From Chrysochromulina tobinii (taxonomy: Eukaryota > Haptophyta > Prymnesiales > Chrysochromulinaceae): a stretch of 39,266 nt of DNA. The translations under genes and the position numbers were made by a program. Positions 37,431-39,266 of the stretch are shown here, piece after piece. The stretch lies in NCBI GenBank assembly GCA_001275005.1, contig JWZX01003133.1, forward strand, positions 1-39,266. The letters are read 5' to 3'. Each line of letters starts with the position of its first letter. The stretch's first letter is position 1. The notes under the pieces were generated by a model. The model was given only the letters and a program-made list of their open reading frames with translations. It was not told the origin of the DNA and searched no databases.

Positions 37431-39266
37431 CTCGGGCCTGGCGGCGGCTTACCTCATCTACTTTGCGCCCATCTCCACCTGCGCCATCGTCCTGTCCATG
37501 ATCGGGCTTCTCGTCTTCCAAGCGAAACGGACCGCAATGCGCCGCAAGGTGCAGCGGCACAATGCTGTCGTGCGGTTACGTCCTGTTGGTGAACAGCGCC
37601 CCGCGCCGTACCTCTCTCCGGCCGTCGAGGAGCGCAAAGCGGCGGCGACCCCTGCGATGCAGCCGCCCTACAGCTCTGCGAACGCGAGCCAGCTGTACTA
37701 TGGCACCTCCAATAGCTATGGTTGTTCGATGCAGCCTGGCACTGATCTTTGGTCTCCCACTCGTGCCACCGTGCAGCCGATGACAAACTCGTACTCCACG
37801 CTCCCGTCGGCGCACGACCCTGCCACTCGGCCACCGCCGCCGCCATCGTACTTCGACCAAGATGCGCACGTTGCGCACGCCGCTGCGAAGAGCCAAGGTG
37901 CAGTCCCGCTGCCGCGCGCCGCCGCTGAGGCGGAGGAGCTGGCCATGCCGCCGCTGCCGCCGCGGCCGTATGGCGCCCCGGACGAGACAGCCGTCGCACT
38001 CGCCTGCGGAACTAATGGCGACACAAGCCGAGCAGCCATCGCGCCGGTCGCTCGGGATGGCGCGCAGAGGTTCGGAGAGTTGGGCGGCGTTGCCAGCGCC
38101 GTGCCGGGTCGCGACTGGGCCAAGAGGCAGCGCGAGCCCGTACCGCCGCCGCCCACCGCATCGATGTTCGACGGCACCGGTGCGGAGCGCTCTAGCGCAG
38201 GCGCTCCTCCTGCCGCCAAGCGAAGCTCAGCAGCCACGGACCCTGGAGCTGCTCTCTCGGGCTCTCTGGCAGGTTCGCATGCATGCATGCATGCCGCGGG
38301 CTCTCTGGCAGGTTCGCCGCCGGGCGAGCTACCGCACTTGTGGTCGGGTACGGCAGGGAGCGAGATGCGTCGCAGGTCCGATGGCCGCCGCGTCTCCGAG
38401 GGCCGTCGTATGTCCGATGTGGATATGGAGGACATGGAGGACACGGCGGTCGGAGGCGAGCCGGGGAGGGGCGGCGAGGCGGGGTGGAACTCCTGTGAAT
38501 GCGGCGGCAGCGGCTTGGGCGGCAGCGGCTTGGGCGGCAGCGGCTTGGGCGGCAGCGGCTTGGGCGGCAGCCAGTACGGCTTCAACGGCGGCGGCGAGTG
38601 GCCTCTGATGCGCGCGTCCGCGGAACGCGCCCCGAAGCGTAAGGCCAGCCTGCTCGGGATTCTCGACATGTATCAGAAGGCCAGCGTTGGCTTCCGCCCA
38701 GTCGGTAGCCGGCTCCCGGACGACGCCAGTCAGCCCATGGGCGCTCAGTACGGCGCGCGCCACCCTGGCAGCGCCGCACAGATGGTCGCTTCGAGCGTCG
38801 TCTCGAGCGCGAAACCACTGGGCGGTGTGGGGGGCGTGTTTGGAGTCCTGATGCCGTCGTCGGAGCGCTTGGCGATGGCTGAAGGCTATGGCTACGGGCC
38901 GCCACGCCCGAAGCGGCCGAAGGGGCCGCTCGCCATGGCGCTTCCGCCGCGTTCCAGCGCCAGTGTGTACCCCGACCGTCTGCTCAAGCGGACTGATCGA
39001 CAGCTCGAGCTTCATGAGTTCGTCGAGGAGAACCTGCGCAAGCAGCGGCAGAGCCTCGCCCCGCCCGAGGCGGCCTCCAACGGCCCCAGCGGTGTGAACG
39101 GCTCCAGCGGTGTGAACGGTGCTCATAGCGGCGCTACTCTCGCGCTCAGCGTCGGCTTCGGCAGCGCGCCCGCACCCGCCGCGCCGGCGCCATCGCCCGC
39201 GCCCGCGTCCGCATTTTCTTTCGGGGGCGGCTCGGCTGCGGCGCCAGCGCCCGCGCCAGCGCCAGC
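37393..39266 (+). CDS. Putative membrane-anchored FG nucleoporin (POM121-like layout), 3' partial
   Basis: From the ATG at 37393 one frame remains open to the last base of the window (624 codons, no stop), despite strong antisense frames. Residues 4-43 are hydrophobic (two adjoining segments, LAAAYLIYF and CAIVLSMIGLLVF), followed by a basic stop-transfer stretch AKRTAMRRKVQRH. The long middle is Pro/Ser/Gly-rich with a GGSGL repeat and basic clusters APKRKAS and PRPKRPKGP that look like nuclear localisation signals. A helical segment, RQLELHEFVEENLRKQRQ, lies near 540. Near the window end FG motifs appear in GFGSAPAP and FSFGGGS, in a Pro/Ala-rich context. An N-terminal membrane anchor, NLS-like clusters and C-terminal FG repeats recall POM121 of the nuclear pore. 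Homology is not demonstrated, and other low-complexity membrane proteins could look similar. Confidence 0.55.
   Translation, partial: MRDAATILSIGAVSGLAAAYLIYFAPISTCAIVLSMIGLLVFQAKRTAMRRKVQRHNAVVRLRPVGEQRPAPYLSPAVEERKAAATPAMQPPYSSANASQLYYGTSNSYGCSMQPGTDLWSPTRATVQPMTNSYSTLPSAHDPATRPPPPPSYFDQDAHVAHAAAKSQGAVPLPRAAAEAEELAMPPLPPRPYGAPDETAVALACGTNGDTSRAAIAPVARDGAQRFGELGGVASAVPGRDWAKRQREPVPPPPTASMFDGTGAERSSAGAPPAAKRSSAATDPGAALSGSLAGSHACMHAAGSLAGSPPGELPHLWSGTAGSEMRRRSDGRRVSEGRRMSDVDMEDMEDTAVGGEPGRGGEAGWNSCECGGSGLGGSGLGGSGLGGSGLGGSQYGFNGGGEWPLMRASAERAPKRKASLLGILDMYQKASVGFRPVGSRLPDDASQPMGAQYGARHPGSAAQMVASSVVSSAKPLGGVGGVFGVLMPSSERLAMAEGYGYGPPRPKRPKGPLAMALPPRSSASVYPDRLLKRTDRQLELHEFVEENLRKQRQSLAPPEAASNGPSGVNGSSGVNGAHSGATLALSVGFGSAPAPAAPAPSPAPASAFSFGGGSAAAPAPAPAP
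38258..38318 (+). repeat. Short direct repeat around a GCATGC palindrome
   Basis: GGGCTCTCTGGCAGGTTCG occurs twice about 39 bp apart, on either side of a GCATGCATGCATGC palindromic run. In frame it duplicates GSLAGS in the nucleoporin-like protein. Confidence 0.8.
38503..38571 (+). repeat. 15-bp tandem repeat encoding GGSGL
   Basis: Four perfect copies of GGCGGCAGCGGCTTG plus a partial fifth encode GGSGL repeated. The identity between units suggests slippage or recent expansion inside the low-complexity region of the nucleoporin-like gene. Confidence 0.92.

Noticed and set aside
37716-38669. 317-codon and 265-codon minus-strand frames over the nucleoporin-like gene
   Set aside because: Both are low-complexity mirrors of the plus-strand frame. 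The plus frame alone shows a membrane anchor, basic NLS-like clusters and FG motifs and runs uninterrupted for over 620 codons.

Overview
The window looks like nuclear DNA from a GC-rich, gene-dense, intron-poor microbial eukaryote. Almost every gene is a core eukaryotic type: COG4 of the Golgi tether, eIF3b, a DNAJC21/Jjj1 ribosome-biogenesis cochaperone, a CCR4/nocturnin-type nuclease, an Atg22-like transporter and a DNMT5-type methyltransferase. Three points suggest a secondary-plastid alga such as a haptophyte or pelagophyte: a small protein with a bipartite-looking plastid leader, a DNMT5, and a giant DUF3638 protein. This placement is inference; there is no rRNA or organelle marker to fix it.

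Layout. 262-1650 (+) endonuclease/exonuclease/phosphatase nuclease. 1917-3059 (-) glycosyltransferase-like protein, divergent from 3297-5894 (+) COG4. 6419-8152 (+) Atg22/UMF1-type transporter. 8952-18722 (+) giant three-exon gene of about 3,200 residues: ubiquitin-like domain, two near-identical tandem repeats, then the DUF3638/DUF3645 region with helicase-like motifs. Tail to tail with it, 26107-19168 (-) encodes a roughly 2,230-residue DNMT5: Tudor-like module, cytosine methyltransferase, Cys-rich RING-like segment and SNF2 ATPase. 26232-27305 (+) is an SGNH/PC-esterase-like protein. A 1.1 kb stretch with no convincing gene follows. On the minus strand come eIF3b (30690-28415), a repeat-helical protein (31921-30929), an MFSD4-like transporter (34212-32199) and the plastid-leader protein (35354-34827). 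35556-37042 (+) is DNAJC21/Jjj1. 37393 to the window end (+) is an open reading frame without a stop that looks like a membrane-anchored FG nucleoporin.

Seven introns can be proposed, all GT-AG. Two of them contain minisatellites, and one of those is bounded by a 22-bp direct duplication that suggests recent intron gain. Five genes carry single-base frame breaks, seven in all. Most lie in short homopolymers, and reading across each one restores the expected family sequence, so they look like consensus errors rather than real lesions. There is no operon logic. The genes are independent housekeeping units, sharing short divergent promoters or tail-to-tail spacers.
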